NCBI GenBank assembly: GCA_017161075.1
Contig: CP046174.1
Span: 2,976,001-3,040,000, forward strand
Reading direction: 5' to 3'
DNA: 64,000 nucleotides
From: Erysipelotrichaceae bacterium 66202529
GTDB lineage: Bacteria > Bacillota_I > Bacilli_A > Erysipelotrichales > Erysipelotrichaceae
Positions 1 through 7,933 of this stretch are shown piece by piece; positions within the stretch are counted from its first letter, which is position 1; every line of letters begins with the position of its first letter. Below the pieces are notes generated by a model. It saw only the letters and a list, made by a program, of their open reading frames with translations, had not been told where the DNA came from and made no database searches. Position numbers and translations under genes: made by a program.

Positions 1-440
1 GACATAAAGCTATAAAGGGCAATGTCGTCATAGTCGGCGGCGGTCTGGTTGGCTGTGAAACAGGAATCTGGCTGGCTCAGCAGGGTAATCAGGTAACCAT
101 CGTTGAGGTTGCTGACGAAATTCTGGGCGGTGCTGGAGCACTTCCTCATATGAACCATTTTATGCTGGAGGATTTGATAACCTATCATAAGATTGCCGTA
201 CACACGAAAGCCAGCGTTGTAACATCTACTACAGACGGTGTTGTTATCTCCACTGAGCAGGGGGACATCACACTGCCTGCAGACGGCATTATCACTTCGG
301 TTGGATATCTTGCAAATAACGCAATTTATGAACAACTGAAGGAGCTGGATATACCGGTGCATAATATCGGCGACTCCAACAGAGTACACAATATTATGTA
401 TGCCATCTGGGACGCTTACGAGCTTGCCCGAAATATTTAG
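1..440 (+). CDS. FAD/NAD(P)-dependent oxidoreductase, C-terminal fragment
   Basis: The reading frame is already open at base 3 and ends at TAG 438-440, so only the C-terminal ~145 residues are here. The segment opens with a Rossmann dinucleotide-binding motif (VVIVGGGLVGCE, about residues 8-19), followed by an acidic strand end (VTIVEVADEILGG). It ends in a typical pyridine-nucleotide-disulphide reductase fold with GIITSVGY. This is the arrangement of the NADPH/FAD module at the end of 2,4-dienoyl-CoA reductase / 2-enoate reductase ('old yellow enzyme' plus FAD) proteins, including the BaiCD/BaiH-type bile-acid enzymes. The substrate cannot be told without the N-terminal TIM barrel, which lies outside the window. 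A terminator follows 65 bases downstream. Confidence 0.8.
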   Translation, partial: HKAIKGNVVIVGGGLVGCETGIWLAQQGNQVTIVEVADEILGGAGALPHMNHFMLEDLITYHKIAVHTKASVVTSTTDGVVISTEQGDITLPADGIITSVGYLANNAIYEQLKELDIPVHNIGDSNRVHNIMYAIWDAYELARNI

Positions 441-504
441 CAGAAATAAAAAAACAGTCACCAACAGCTTTACACTTACCGTTATACGTGTAAATAAATC
501 AGAA

Positions 505-545
505 GAAAGAAAGCTCCACGATATGTCTGAGCTTTCTTTTTTCTT
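505..545 (+). terminator. Intrinsic terminator of the oxidoreductase
   Basis: AAGAAAGCTC (about 507-516) pairs with GAGCTTTCTT (529-538) around a 12-base loop, followed by a T-rich tail. It lies between two convergent genes. Confidence 0.8.
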
Positions 546-607
546 TATAGATACAGCCCTTCCTTATTGCTAAGGAAGCACCTTGAAACACATTTTTTTA
601 GCTTCCC

Positions 608-1405
608 TCAGCCTAGTGCAACATCCATGATCATCATGATAAGAAAGCCAATCATCACACCAAAGGTTCCGGCATGGGAATGCTCATCCAGATTCGCCTC
701 CGGTATCAGTTCTTCCACCACAACATAGATCATGGCACCCGCCGCAAAGGAAAGCAGCCATGGCATAGCCACAGTAGCACCGCCGACGATTGCTACCGTC
801 GCAATACCTGCAATCGGCTCCACGATACCGCTTAATGCCCCGTATAGAAAGGATTTCCCACGGGAGCAGCCTTCCTTATACAGCGGTAAGGAAATCGCAG
901 CACCCTCCGGAAAATTTTGTAGACCGATACCGATTGCCAGTGCAATAGCGGCAGCCAGTGTCGTTGAAGCTCCGGCTGCTGTGGAAAGTGCAAAGGACAA
1001 GCCCACTGCCATTCCCTCGGGAATATTATGAAGCGTAACTGCAAACACCAGCATTGTTGTTCTCTTTAATGAGCTCTTCGGCCCTTCCGGGACATCACTT
1101 CCCGGATGCAGATGCGGCAATGCCTTGTCCAATGCCAGTAAAAACAAGCCGCCTAAAACAAAGCCGCCGCCAGCCGGCAGCCATTCCGGCATTCCCAATT
1201 CCTTTGCCTGCTCCATACTGGGAATCAGCAGGCTCCATACGGAAGCCGCAATCATAACCCCGGCCGCAAAGCCGAGAAAGGCAGACTGCATCCCCTGCTT
1301 CATTTCCTTGCGAATCAAAAAGATCGTTGCAGCGCCAAGTGCGGTCATCAGAAAGGTAAATCCTGTACCAATCGCCGCAAGTATATATGGATTCGTTATT
1401 GTCAT
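608..1405 (-). CDS. ZIP family divalent metal transporter
   Basis: Predicted 265-residue integral membrane protein that would move Zn2+ or a related divalent cation into the cytosol (ZIP/GufA/ZupT family). The two hallmark amphipathic metal-site helices are visible: HNIPEGMAVGLSF in TM4 and NFPEGAAISLPLY in TM5, both with the H/N-x-x-P-E-G signature. A GMQSAFLGFAAGVMIAASVW helix and a VVEELIPEA helix fit TM2 and TM6. The frame is open 66 bases further upstream, but the ATG at 1405 is preferred: it has a GAGGGTG ribosome site 5 bases upstream, and a TATAAT -10-like box (1442-1447) lies inside the putative extension. Monocistronic, convergent with the gene to its left. Metal specificity cannot be read from sequence. 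Confidence 0.9.
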   Translation of the reverse strand: MTITNPYILAAIGTGFTFLMTALGAATIFLIRKEMKQGMQSAFLGFAAGVMIAASVWSLLIPSMEQAKELGMPEWLPAGGGFVLGGLFLLALDKALPHLHPGSDVPEGPKSSLKRTTMLVFAVTLHNIPEGMAVGLSFALSTAAGASTTLAAAIALAIGIGLQNFPEGAAISLPLYKEGCSRGKSFLYGALSGIVEPIAGIATVAIVGGATVAMPWLLSFAAGAMIYVVVEELIPEANLDEHSHAGTFGVMIGFLIMMIMDVALG

Positions 1406-1921
1406 ATGTTCACCCTCTTCTTTATTATTGTAGCTATCTTTATTATAAAGGATACAGTTTCTTTTCGCCATTCATATGCAAATGCTGCTGGAAGAAGCAT
1501 TCCTACAGTGCTACTTTTATAGAGCGTGCAATTAGGTTATGAAATACGAGATACCAGTGCATCTTTATTCCCTTAAAAATTCTGAGGAGCATAATGGATG
1601 CATTCTGCTTGCTTCCTGTTCTCATCTTCCTATTCCATAAAACTATTATAGCTTTCTTATAGTTATAAGCCGCTGTCATTTAATGCTATATCAGAGAAAT
1701 GTAATATTATAAATCTTACGAGTATAGCACTCCTGTCTTCAACTTATCACGCTTTATAGCTCTATGTCTTTCCTAAGATACGATAATGATTTCAGGAGAA
1801 TAAAATAAATACATAATATGAAATCATAAAAGAATTCAAAAACCTTTCATCTTTCAGCAATAAGAAACCGCTTTATAGGAATATCCTATAAAGAAGCTTT
1901 TAAAATAATGTTAATATCTAT
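1406..1921. other. Gene-free stretch, 516 bp
   Basis: AT-rich sequence between the ZIP gene start and the Rpn stop. It holds the ZIP -10-like box near 1442-1447 and a hairpin at 1871-1893. No ORF with a ribosome site and no RNA gene was recognised. Confidence 0.5.
1871..1893 (-). terminator. Hairpin downstream of Rpn copy 1
   Basis: Perfect 10-bp stem CTTTATAGGA / TCCTATAAAG with a 3-base loop, 29 bases after the Rpn stop. The T-tract is poor on the minus strand, so the terminator role is tentative. Confidence 0.45.
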
Positions 1922-2878
1922 TTATTCATCCTTTTCTGTTGCTTTTTGTTTTAAATCACTGAGTGTATCACAGGTAAATAGCTGTTCTGATATCCAAATG
2001 AGCTGTTCTGATGTAAGCGTCTTTAACCATTCTGTGGCATCCTCATGATATTTTTTCTCAATCTGACGTTTCAAAAGCTGGCGTTCTCCTTCTTCCTTTC
2101 CTTTTCTAATACCTCTTTCAATTCCCTGTTCTAATCCTTGTTCAAGTCCTTCTTTATAGCTGTCATTCAGACCATTGCGATAGCGTGCTTCTCCCATCTG
2201 AATTGCCATCGCTGTTGACCATAGCTTGTCATTTTTCTGCATTTCCTTGTACTTTTCCACGAAAACTTTCACCAGCCTTTCCTTCGTTTTTAGTATAGCA
2301 TCATTTTCATTATTTTCAAATAGGAAGCATAACTGCTCAAAGTCATTCAACTTCAAAATACCCTGCTTTCTTACCATCTCATTGATCACCGGCAGATGTA
2401 TGTAGCTGCGTTTTATCAGTGCCTTTTTATTCTCCACCTCTCCCCTTTCTGTACGCATCTGGTAATGATTCATCAGATTTCGATTATTCCATGGATATTC
2501 ATCAATGAAAATTATCTGATGTACAGGCTTCAACAGCTCATACTTCTCCCCGCTGTTTAACTGATCATTCAGCGCTCTTGCACCATAAAATTCAAAACGC
2601 TTCTTTTCTGTTTCAGTAAACGTCGTCTGCATTTCGATACAAAACAGCTGACCGTTTTCATCCTTTACGTGGACATCCAAAATAATCTTTTTCTTTCCGA
2701 TGGTCTTGGGATCCAGGTTAGGATTCATAACCGTACTTTCCTTAACCCGTATCCCGGTCACACGTTCGATAATGGTGTTGCGTGCAAAGATGGAGCCTTC
2801 ATCCTCACGAGAGAGGGTGTACTTGAAGAACAAATCGTTGCGGTAATTCAATACATCTTCTGGTTGTTTTCTTGTCAT
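1922..2878 (-). CDS. Rpn family recombination-promoting nuclease / putative transposase (copy 1)
   Basis: 318-residue protein of the Rpn/PDDEXK_2 (PF12784-like) family, which makes RecA-independent DNA cleavage in characterised members and has been linked to phage defence. The nuclease core is visible at about residues 64-85: ILDVHVKDENGQ followed by FCIEMQ, giving the D...ExQ signature. The C-terminal third carries the typical Gly-Glu-Gln repeats (GLEQGLEQGIERG, about 240-255) before a short helical domain. The ATG has a GAGG site 9 bases upstream. The N-terminal ~240 residues differ from the copy at 31449-32411 by only a handful of substitutions (for example P6Q and V/M in VKVFxEKYK), whereas the last ~75 residues are only about half identical. 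A GTG with a strong AAGGA site lies in frame near codon 203. Confidence 0.88.
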   Translation of the reverse strand: MTRKQPEDVLNYRNDLFFKYTLSREDEGSIFARNTIIERVTGIRVKESTVMNPNLDPKTIGKKKIILDVHVKDENGQLFCIEMQTTFTETEKKRFEFYGARALNDQLNSGEKYELLKPVHQIIFIDEYPWNNRNLMNHYQMRTERGEVENKKALIKRSYIHLPVINEMVRKQGILKLNDFEQLCFLFENNENDAILKTKERLVKVFVEKYKEMQKNDKLWSTAMAIQMGEARYRNGLNDSYKEGLEQGLEQGIERGIRKGKEEGERQLLKRQIEKKYHEDATEWLKTLTSEQLIWISEQLFTCDTLSDLKQKATEKDE

Positions 2879-2951
2879 TTGACATTTCCTCGTTTCTGCA
2901 AGGTTATTCCTTACACTCTTATATACGATAGGAAATGTTGTAATTCCTAAA
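2161..2951 (-). repeat. Inverted long repeat, copy 1 (Rpn 5' module)
   Basis: This block, from ~73 bases upstream of the Rpn start to about codon 240, is nearly identical in nucleotide sequence to 31372-32180 in opposite orientation. Identity starts at TTTTTTAGGAATTACAAC and stops just after AGCTATAAAGA. The remaining upstream sequence to 3170 is unrelated between copies, and I see nothing else in it. Confidence 0.85.
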
Positions 2952-3170
2952 AAAGTTAAAATTTTTCTATTTTTGTTAAATCATGGGTAGGAATTAGATA
3001 ATTTTGGAATATCTATTTGCTTTCTATTGTAAAACATGTCAACCGATCTGTAAGGATCCAATCACGTATTATAGATTATGATTCTGTAAATAAGACTGTT
3101 TCCTATTGGAATGAATGCAGTATTTTCATAATATCTTTTAAAATTCCTTTTCGAAGGACTTTTCTAGTCA

Positions 3171-3197
3171 AAAAAAGAAAGGGCTACACCTTTCTTT
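3171..3197 (-). terminator. Terminator overlapping the PocR-gene stop
   Basis: AAAGAAAGG (3174-3182) pairs with CCTTTCTTT (3189-3197). The minus strand then continues into a T-rich tail. The stem overlaps the stop codon at 3184-3186. Confidence 0.8.
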
Positions 3198-3681
3198 CCG
3201 CCATTGCAAAGCGATAGGACAATAAATCCTTCAGCAGACCTATAGATGCATTCATCTGATCCTCATCCATGGTCTGAATGATTTTAAAGTTTTTCAACAG
3301 CATCGCTTCATCCAGCTGATACTCTCTGCTGAGATATTTTGCCCATTTATCCGCATCCTCCATCTGCTTCATAGCAAGGACACCTTCACTGACAATTACA
3401 CAGTGGAAATCACCGCGTTTTACCGGAACCGCCCATTTGATCAGCCCGGCATGACAGGAATATACACATTCATGGTCAATGCTGCGGGCATTTTCATATG
3501 TTTCCTGTGTACATTCTTCACATTTTTTTAAAGCCTTACTGCTGGATTTCAGACACTTGCAAAAATAATTTTTCTCAGAAGCACTCTGAATCACCGTATT
3601 ATCATACACAACATAGCTGCGCAGACCGGTGATATTCTGATAATCCTTTAAGGCACATTTGATGATTTCTTTTGTTTCCAT
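3184..3681 (-). CDS. Stand-alone PocR sensory domain protein
   Basis: 165-residue protein consisting almost entirely of a PocR-type ligand-binding domain (PAS-like fold, known from the propanediol regulator PocR and from many anaerobe histidine kinases). The diagnostic cysteine-rich core is present: FCKCLK, KKCEECTQE and YSCHAGLIKWAVPV, about residues 40-90, ending in the usual xxCHAGLxxxxxP signature. No DNA-binding, kinase or membrane segment is attached, so it would need a partner for output. The ATG start leaves a short AT-rich leader (GGGAGTATGGATA) upstream. It lies between the Rpn gene and a metallo-hydrolase, both on the same strand but clearly spaced. The ligand is unknown; cysteines could bind a metal or cofactor. 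Confidence 0.8.
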   Translation of the reverse strand: METKEIIKCALKDYQNITGLRSYVVYDNTVIQSASEKNYFCKCLKSSSKALKKCEECTQETYENARSIDHECVYSCHAGLIKWAVPVKRGDFHCVIVSEGVLAMKQMEDADKWAKYLSREYQLDEAMLLKNFKIIQTMDEDQMNASIGLLKDLLSYRFAMAERKV

Positions 3682-3764
3682 TATCCATACTCCCTTTTCT
3701 CTTGTTTATATAGTACAATAGTAGCATAAATCAGGAGAAAGTTCCATATTAAGGTGATAAAACA

Positions 3765-4439
3765 TCATACTTTTGTAAACGTTTCCAGCTCCTGGAAATT
3801 CAGCCACAGGTTCGTAGCGTTCTTCCATATGTGTTCAGAATCCTGAAGCTGTTGAAAAATAGAAGTATCCTTCCAGAAATGCATTGGCACCAGCAGATCA
3901 CACGATGCATATTCCAGAAATGTCTGTACGCCCTGCAACGCACGCTCCTGTAGTCTTGGATCAACAGGAACAAAGGCGACATCAATATGCATTCCCTTTA
4001 ATTTCCGCATTTCCCCTACATACTGCTGCTTCATGAGCTTTGACTCCTGGGGTGTATCCTCCTTCCCCCAATCCCACCAGTTCAAATCACCGGCATGGTA
4101 TATGCACACAGAGCCGCAGTGCACCAGAAAAGCAACGCCTTCATCTGTTGAGGTAAGTGTTTGTACATGCAGACAGTCAATATCGTATTCCCGATTTGCC
4201 GCTACCTGAATATGTGAATGCGCGGTATGGATATCATTAGATAAAATCCATGTAACGGCATGATTTCTCAGCTCAAAAATACGGCTGCTATAATGATCCT
4301 GATGTGCATGGCTGGCAAACACATACAACGGCTTTTGTGCCTTTAGTTCAGGTAGTTTTCCTTTATAATAATCAAACAGCAGATAACAGCTTTCCAGCTC
4401 CACCAGAAAACAGCTGTGTGTGATATATGTTATATTCAT
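3765..4439 (-). CDS. Metallo-beta-lactamase fold hydrolase
   Basis: 224-residue cytosolic metallo-hydrolase (MBL superfamily). It starts with the typical first strands MNITYITHSCFLVELE and carries the metal-site motif FASHAHQDHYS (HxHxDH). A later histidine sits in CIYHAGDLNWW and another in VPMHFW. These are the ligands expected for a two-metal centre, in the small UPF0173/UlaG-like branch. The frame is open 53 codons further upstream, but ATG 4439 is chosen: the domain begins there, an AGAGGG site precedes it, and the longer frame would run through the divergent promoter region. The substrate is unknown. Transcribed divergently from the flavin reductase gene at 4574. Confidence 0.85.
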   Translation of the reverse strand: MNITYITHSCFLVELESCYLLFDYYKGKLPELKAQKPLYVFASHAHQDHYSSRIFELRNHAVTWILSNDIHTAHSHIQVAANREYDIDCLHVQTLTSTDEGVAFLVHCGSVCIYHAGDLNWWDWGKEDTPQESKLMKQQYVGEMRKLKGMHIDVAFVPVDPRLQERALQGVQTFLEYASCDLLVPMHFWKDTSIFQQLQDSEHIWKNATNLWLNFQELETFTKV

Positions 4440-4518
4440 AAAAATCCCTCTTTCTCTTTTACGGCTATCATAATGCAGAACAGGACTCTTTGCAAGCAGA
4501 ACACACGGCATGTTCAAC

Positions 4519-4547
4519 TTGTAAAAGAAAACTGCATACACTATAAT
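4519..4547 (+). promoter_or_regulatory. Promoter of the flavin reductase gene
   Basis: TTGTAA and a perfect TATAAT separated by 17 bases, with the start codon 27 bases after the -10 box. This is a textbook sigma-A site. Confidence 0.8.
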
Positions 4548-4573
4548 ATTGTCAAAAGAAAGGATCTGATTAT

Positions 4574-5077
4574 ATGGAATTAAAAGAAATACAGACAAGT
4601 CAGCTTCACAATGATGCTTTTACAATGATTGGTAAGGAATGGATGCTTGTTACAGCTCAAAAGGACGGTGTTGTCAATACGATGACTGCTTCCTGGGGAG
4701 GTTTGGGAATCCTGTGGAACAAGCAAACCGCATTTGTCTTCCTGCGCCCGCAGCGTTATACGAAAGAATTTATTGACCAGGGTGAAATCTTTACACTTTC
4801 CTTTTATGATGAGACTTATCGTAAAGCGCTAACCTATCTGGGCACAGTCAGCGGTAGAGATGAAAATAAAATCGAAGCATCCGGCCTGCATACCGCCTTC
4901 GTGAATGATGCGCCATATTTTATAGAAGCAAATACGGTACTTGTATGCCGTAAGCTGTATGCGCAGGAAATGAAAGAGGAATGCTTCCTGGATCTCTCTT
5001 TAATTGATAAAAACTATCCGCAGAAGGACTACCATACTATGTATGTTGCTGAAATAGAACACGCATATCAAAAATAG
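4574..5077 (+). CDS. Flavin reductase-like domain protein
   Basis: 167-residue protein resembling the FMN-binding split-barrel 'flavin reductase like' family. These bind FMN as dimers and use NAD(P)H, or serve as flavin-dependent reductases. Visible family features are an early WMLVTAQKDG strand, the NTMTASWGGLGILWNK segment where the flavin phosphate is held, and FVFLRPQRYTKEF followed by FTLSFYDE. An AAAGGAT ribosome site precedes the ATG. It is a single-gene unit between a strong promoter and a terminator, divergent from the MBL-fold hydrolase. The physiological substrate cannot be inferred. Confidence 0.85.
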   Translation: MELKEIQTSQLHNDAFTMIGKEWMLVTAQKDGVVNTMTASWGGLGILWNKQTAFVFLRPQRYTKEFIDQGEIFTLSFYDETYRKALTYLGTVSGRDENKIEASGLHTAFVNDAPYFIEANTVLVCRKLYAQEMKEECFLDLSLIDKNYPQKDYHTMYVAEIEHAYQK

Positions 5078-5118
5078 TAGCACCTTCACGCGTTTCACAA
5101 AGCATTAAGCATACACAT

Positions 5119-5155
5119 AAAGAGGATGTTCACAGGCGTGAATGTTCTCTTTTTT
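5119..5155 (+). terminator. Terminator of the flavin reductase gene
   Basis: AAGAGGATGTTCAC pairs, with G-U pairs, to GTGAATGTTCTCTT and runs into six Ts. Confidence 0.85.
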
Positions 5156-5320
5156 CAGCTTCCTCTATTTACACTGATACGTATCTTTTGAAATACTTCC
5201 TACAAATATCGTTATATGCAAAATTTTGCGGCCTGTACCTTTCTTTAAGAAAAAGAAAATGCCTGATGCCAGTCATTCCATAAGCTGTACAGTTTTCTGC
5301 ATCATTTCAATATACAAATG

Positions 5321-5345
5321 AAAAAACGATGCCACAGGGGCATCG
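5321..5345 (-). terminator. Terminator of the 77-residue gene
   Basis: CGATGCC / GGCATCG stem (5327-5333 with 5339-5345). The minus strand continues into six Ts (5326-5321). Confidence 0.85.
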
Positions 5346-5355
5346 CATAGGAATA

Positions 5356-5589
5356 TTACTTGTGTTCGATAATGACAACCTCTACCTTTTTCTCAGATGG
5401 ATGGTAGTCATATGTGATTTTTGCCAAGCTGCTGTCACCGAGATGCTTTGTCAGCACTTCAGTGATATTCTGTGTCAGATTTCTAGTATCCTCCTCGCTA
5501 TCGCAGAAGTATTCGATCTGTGTAGTGATATGTTTTCTTGCGGACACATTTTTAGAAATCTCTTCCTGTAAACGCACGGTATGTTTCAT
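5356..5589 (-). CDS. Small hypothetical protein (77 aa)
   Basis: Not recognised. It encodes a 77-residue soluble alpha/beta-like protein, rich in charged residues, with a helix-like N-terminal half (EEISKNVSARKHITTQIE) and a strand-like C-terminus (KKVEVVIIEHK). No cysteine cluster except one Cys, and no membrane segment. I believe it is real because a strong AAGGAG site lies 8 bases before ATG 5589 and a clean terminator follows the stop by 10 bases. It lies just downstream of the zinc-ribbon membrane protein on the same strand (59-base gap) and may be co-transcribed with it. Confidence 0.7.
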   Translation of the reverse strand: MKHTVRLQEEISKNVSARKHITTQIEYFCDSEEDTRNLTQNITEVLTKHLGDSSLAKITYDYHPSEKKVEVVIIEHK

Positions 5590-5648
5590 AGCTATTTCTC
5601 CTTCATATACCTTACTATATTACCACGTTTTGACCCTCAGAAAAAGTC

Positions 5649-6674
5649 CTAATTTTCAATATAGATCGTATACGGTGCCGCAGAATCCTGCGTGCTTTCG
5701 ATTTCAATGCTTCCCTTTGTATAATCAAAGACTGCTCTATAGAGCATATCATCCTTATAGTGAACACCGACATCGTTTAGATTGTACATATCCGCCGCAC
5801 TAGCCTGTGCATAGAGGTAACGCAGCAAAGTCTCCAGTTGATCCTCATTTATTCTTTTCCTGACATCAATGCGGGCATCTAATTCATATTCGCTGTTATA
5901 TGAAGTCGTTAATGTATATGCAACCTGCGGCTTTTCAAGCTCCATTTCATATACACCGTAAATTTTATTATCACAGGAGGATAAGGCTGCATCATAGATA
6001 AGTGTTTCCGTATTAGAGTTTGCTGGAAGGCTCAAATACCCTACCGTTTCATCCCCCTTCATCAGGTCACTCTTTACCAGATACGGACTCGTATTTTCCA
6101 CAATAACGATCTGTGCTCCCTCAACATCCCCATAATCCATGACCATACAGGTTAAGTCTACCTTCTCATTCACCTCATGCATAGAAATATTACCGCTCAC
6201 AAAGCCCTGATTTTCTTCATCCCCGTAATCCGGTATGCCAGCTTCCTCATTATGAGAGTTGCTATAGCCTATCACGATCGCAATCACCGCTATGATAATC
6301 ACGCCCAAAAGAAATGCGCTAAGCTTATGCACTGCAGTTACAGCATACTGATTTTTCCCTGCTCTGACATGCTCATAATAAGGGTGCCCCCCTTTTTCCA
6401 TGCGCAGCCGTAGATTTTTTCCGCCCACATGGTTAAAGCGATGCTCCTTTGTTCTTCCATCGTCATCCATGCGAGCTTTTTGTTCAAATACATCCTTCTT
6501 CTTTTGTTCTTTCTTCGTACAGCCGGTATTATCAGACATGCGGTATTTTGAAGCATCATAAAGTGTATCCTCCTGTCTGGATCCGGCATAAACCTTCGTT
6601 TTCCTTCCGCAGATGGGGCAGTTTACATCATTACAAATATTTCCACAGTCTTCACAGATGCGTTTTCTCTCCAT
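5649..6674 (-). CDS. Zinc-ribbon, single-pass membrane protein
   Basis: 341-residue protein with an N-terminal double CxxC zinc ribbon (residues 7-25: CEDCGNICNDVNCPICG), a charged low-complexity linker (about 30-115) and one transmembrane helix (AFLLGVIIIAVIAIVIGY, about 120-140). The ~200-residue extracytoplasmic domain is rich in beta-strand-like sequence. This layout, a cytosolic zinc ribbon plus a TM and an outer domain, is common in Bacillota proteins of unknown role such as zinc-ribbon/DUF proteins. ATG 6674 has an AGGATGATGGA stretch just upstream. The outer domain was not recognised. It probably shares a transcript with the small gene at 5356-5589. Confidence 0.75.
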   Translation of the reverse strand: MERKRICEDCGNICNDVNCPICGRKTKVYAGSRQEDTLYDASKYRMSDNTGCTKKEQKKKDVFEQKARMDDDGRTKEHRFNHVGGKNLRLRMEKGGHPYYEHVRAGKNQYAVTAVHKLSAFLLGVIIIAVIAIVIGYSNSHNEEAGIPDYGDEENQGFVSGNISMHEVNEKVDLTCMVMDYGDVEGAQIVIVENTSPYLVKSDLMKGDETVGYLSLPANSNTETLIYDAALSSCDNKIYGVYEMELEKPQVAYTLTTSYNSEYELDARIDVRKRINEDQLETLLRYLYAQASAADMYNLNDVGVHYKDDMLYRAVFDYTKGSIEIESTQDSAAPYTIYIEN

Positions 6675-6960
6675 TCCATCATCCTACTTTCCATTCCCAA
6701 TCACTTTCAATCCCCAGATATTGGCAGACTCCCTGTTATATACAGCTGCTTTACTATCTATAATTTTATCATATGTATGCCGTAAATCATAGAACATAGT
6801 AAAAGAAAACCGCATCCTTTTTTTGTACAGTATACGATTTTTTAACAAAAGCAGACATATGTATAAGGAAAAGCATGTAGAATTTACACAGTAAATCTGT
6901 TTTTTATATGCAATTCAGTATATAATATAGGTAAGAACTACACACGAGAGGAGAATTCAT

Positions 6961-7524
6961 ATGAAACAAGTTATGTATGGAATCGAAATTGCAGATGTAA
7001 ATGATTTTGGAGGCTGGGTTGGCTATGAGCCGATTAAGGAAGATGTTGCGAAGACATTAAATCATCACATGTACCTGTTCTTCCAGAATGAATATCATAT
7101 CAGTCAGTTTGCGGAAGGGCGTAAATTCGTTATCAATGTTAAGGATGATTCCCTGGAAAAGGTGATTGGAAATGCCCGTATTCTGAAGGCAATCGTTGAA
7201 TACGGTACCCCGTTAAGTATGAACGGCTATGAAATCAGCGCTCCTGCATACGCAAGAAATGTTATTAAGCCGTTAAGCAGAGCAACCGGCTTTATTCCGG
7301 AAGATAAAATCTATACCTTCTCTGACGCACAGTATAAGGAAATGAAAACAGATTTCAATTTTATTTCCGATTTAATGACACGCACCTCTATAGAATCGGT
7401 AGATATCCTGTTAGGCAGTATTTCCTTTGTGAATAAGAATCTGCTGTATCATTATCCACACTACTTCATTATTGGAGACAGCCAGATCAAGGTACTGGAT
7501 GACGATTATCAGATTGGCGGTTAA
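6961..7524 (+). CDS. Hypothetical protein (187 aa)
   Basis: Not recognised. Soluble 187-residue protein without signal peptide, membrane segment or cysteine motif. The N-terminus (MYGIEIADVNDFGGWVGYEP) and the repeated aromatic/His pairs (LNHHMYLFF, LLYHYPHYF) are distinctive. The gene is well expressed by its signals: a TATAAT box at 6921-6926, a GAGGAG site 7 bases before the ATG, and a terminator hairpin beginning at the stop codon. It is followed by a small membrane protein gene. Confidence 0.75.
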   Translation: MKQVMYGIEIADVNDFGGWVGYEPIKEDVAKTLNHHMYLFFQNEYHISQFAEGRKFVINVKDDSLEKVIGNARILKAIVEYGTPLSMNGYEISAPAYARNVIKPLSRATGFIPEDKIYTFSDAQYKEMKTDFNFISDLMTRTSIESVDILLGSISFVNKNLLYHYPHYFIIGDSQIKVLDDDYQIGG

Positions 7525-7545
7525 ACGGGCTATGGCCCGTTTTAT
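7523..7545 (+). terminator. Terminator after the 187-aa gene
   Basis: AAACGGGC / GCCCGTTT stem with a short loop, overlapping the stop codon and followed by TTATTT. It may be leaky because the next gene starts 20 bases on. Confidence 0.7.
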
Positions 7546-7565
7546 TTGAAAAGGGAGGCTTCGAT

Positions 7566-7853
7566 ATGAATCCTACAGGTAGCCGTATTTCTATTGCAGC
7601 TATGGTATTGGGTATTGTTTCCGTATCGCTCTGTATACTGGCTATGATTTTTTCGTTCTTCTGGATACTGCAAGCGATAGCTGTAGCCGCTGCTGCTCTG
7701 ATATGCGGCATCCTCGCCATTATCCTGGGTGTAAAGGGCAGACAGCTGCAGTCTGTAGGCAGAGCCATTGCCGGCTTTGTTCTGGGAATCATCGGCACCA
7801 GCATTTCAGGACTTCTAGTTCTAAGTCTGCTAACCCTGTGTATTTTATTTTGA
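7566..7853 (+). CDS. Small two/three-TM membrane protein, DUF4190-like
   Basis: 95-residue very hydrophobic protein with the pattern RISIAAMVLGIVSV ... AALICGILAIILGVKGR ... VGRAIAGFVLGIIGTSISG. This is the typical architecture of DUF4190 proteins, in which 'AxxxLGIxxx' helices alternate with short basic loops. An AGGGAGG site precedes the ATG. The function of the family is not known; it is often a membrane tail of larger proteins, but here it stands alone. A terminator lies immediately downstream. Confidence 0.7.
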   Translation: MNPTGSRISIAAMVLGIVSVSLCILAMIFSFFWILQAIAVAAAALICGILAIILGVKGRQLQSVGRAIAGFVLGIIGTSISGLLVLSLLTLCILF

Positions 7854-7882
7854 GACAGTCTTTCATGACTGCTCTTTTTTTT
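7852..7882 (+). terminator. Terminator after the DUF4190-like gene
   Basis: AGACAGTC pairs with GACTG(C)TCT, with one bulged base, and is followed by eight Ts. Confidence 0.8.
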
Positions 7883-7933
7883 CATGTGCGAACATGGTAA
7901 AATCTTTATAGAAAGAAAAAGGAGAGTGCGTCT

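Noticed and set aside
3017..3217. 66-codon plus-strand ORF
   Set aside because: It reads through the terminator and end of the PocR gene, with no ribosome site.
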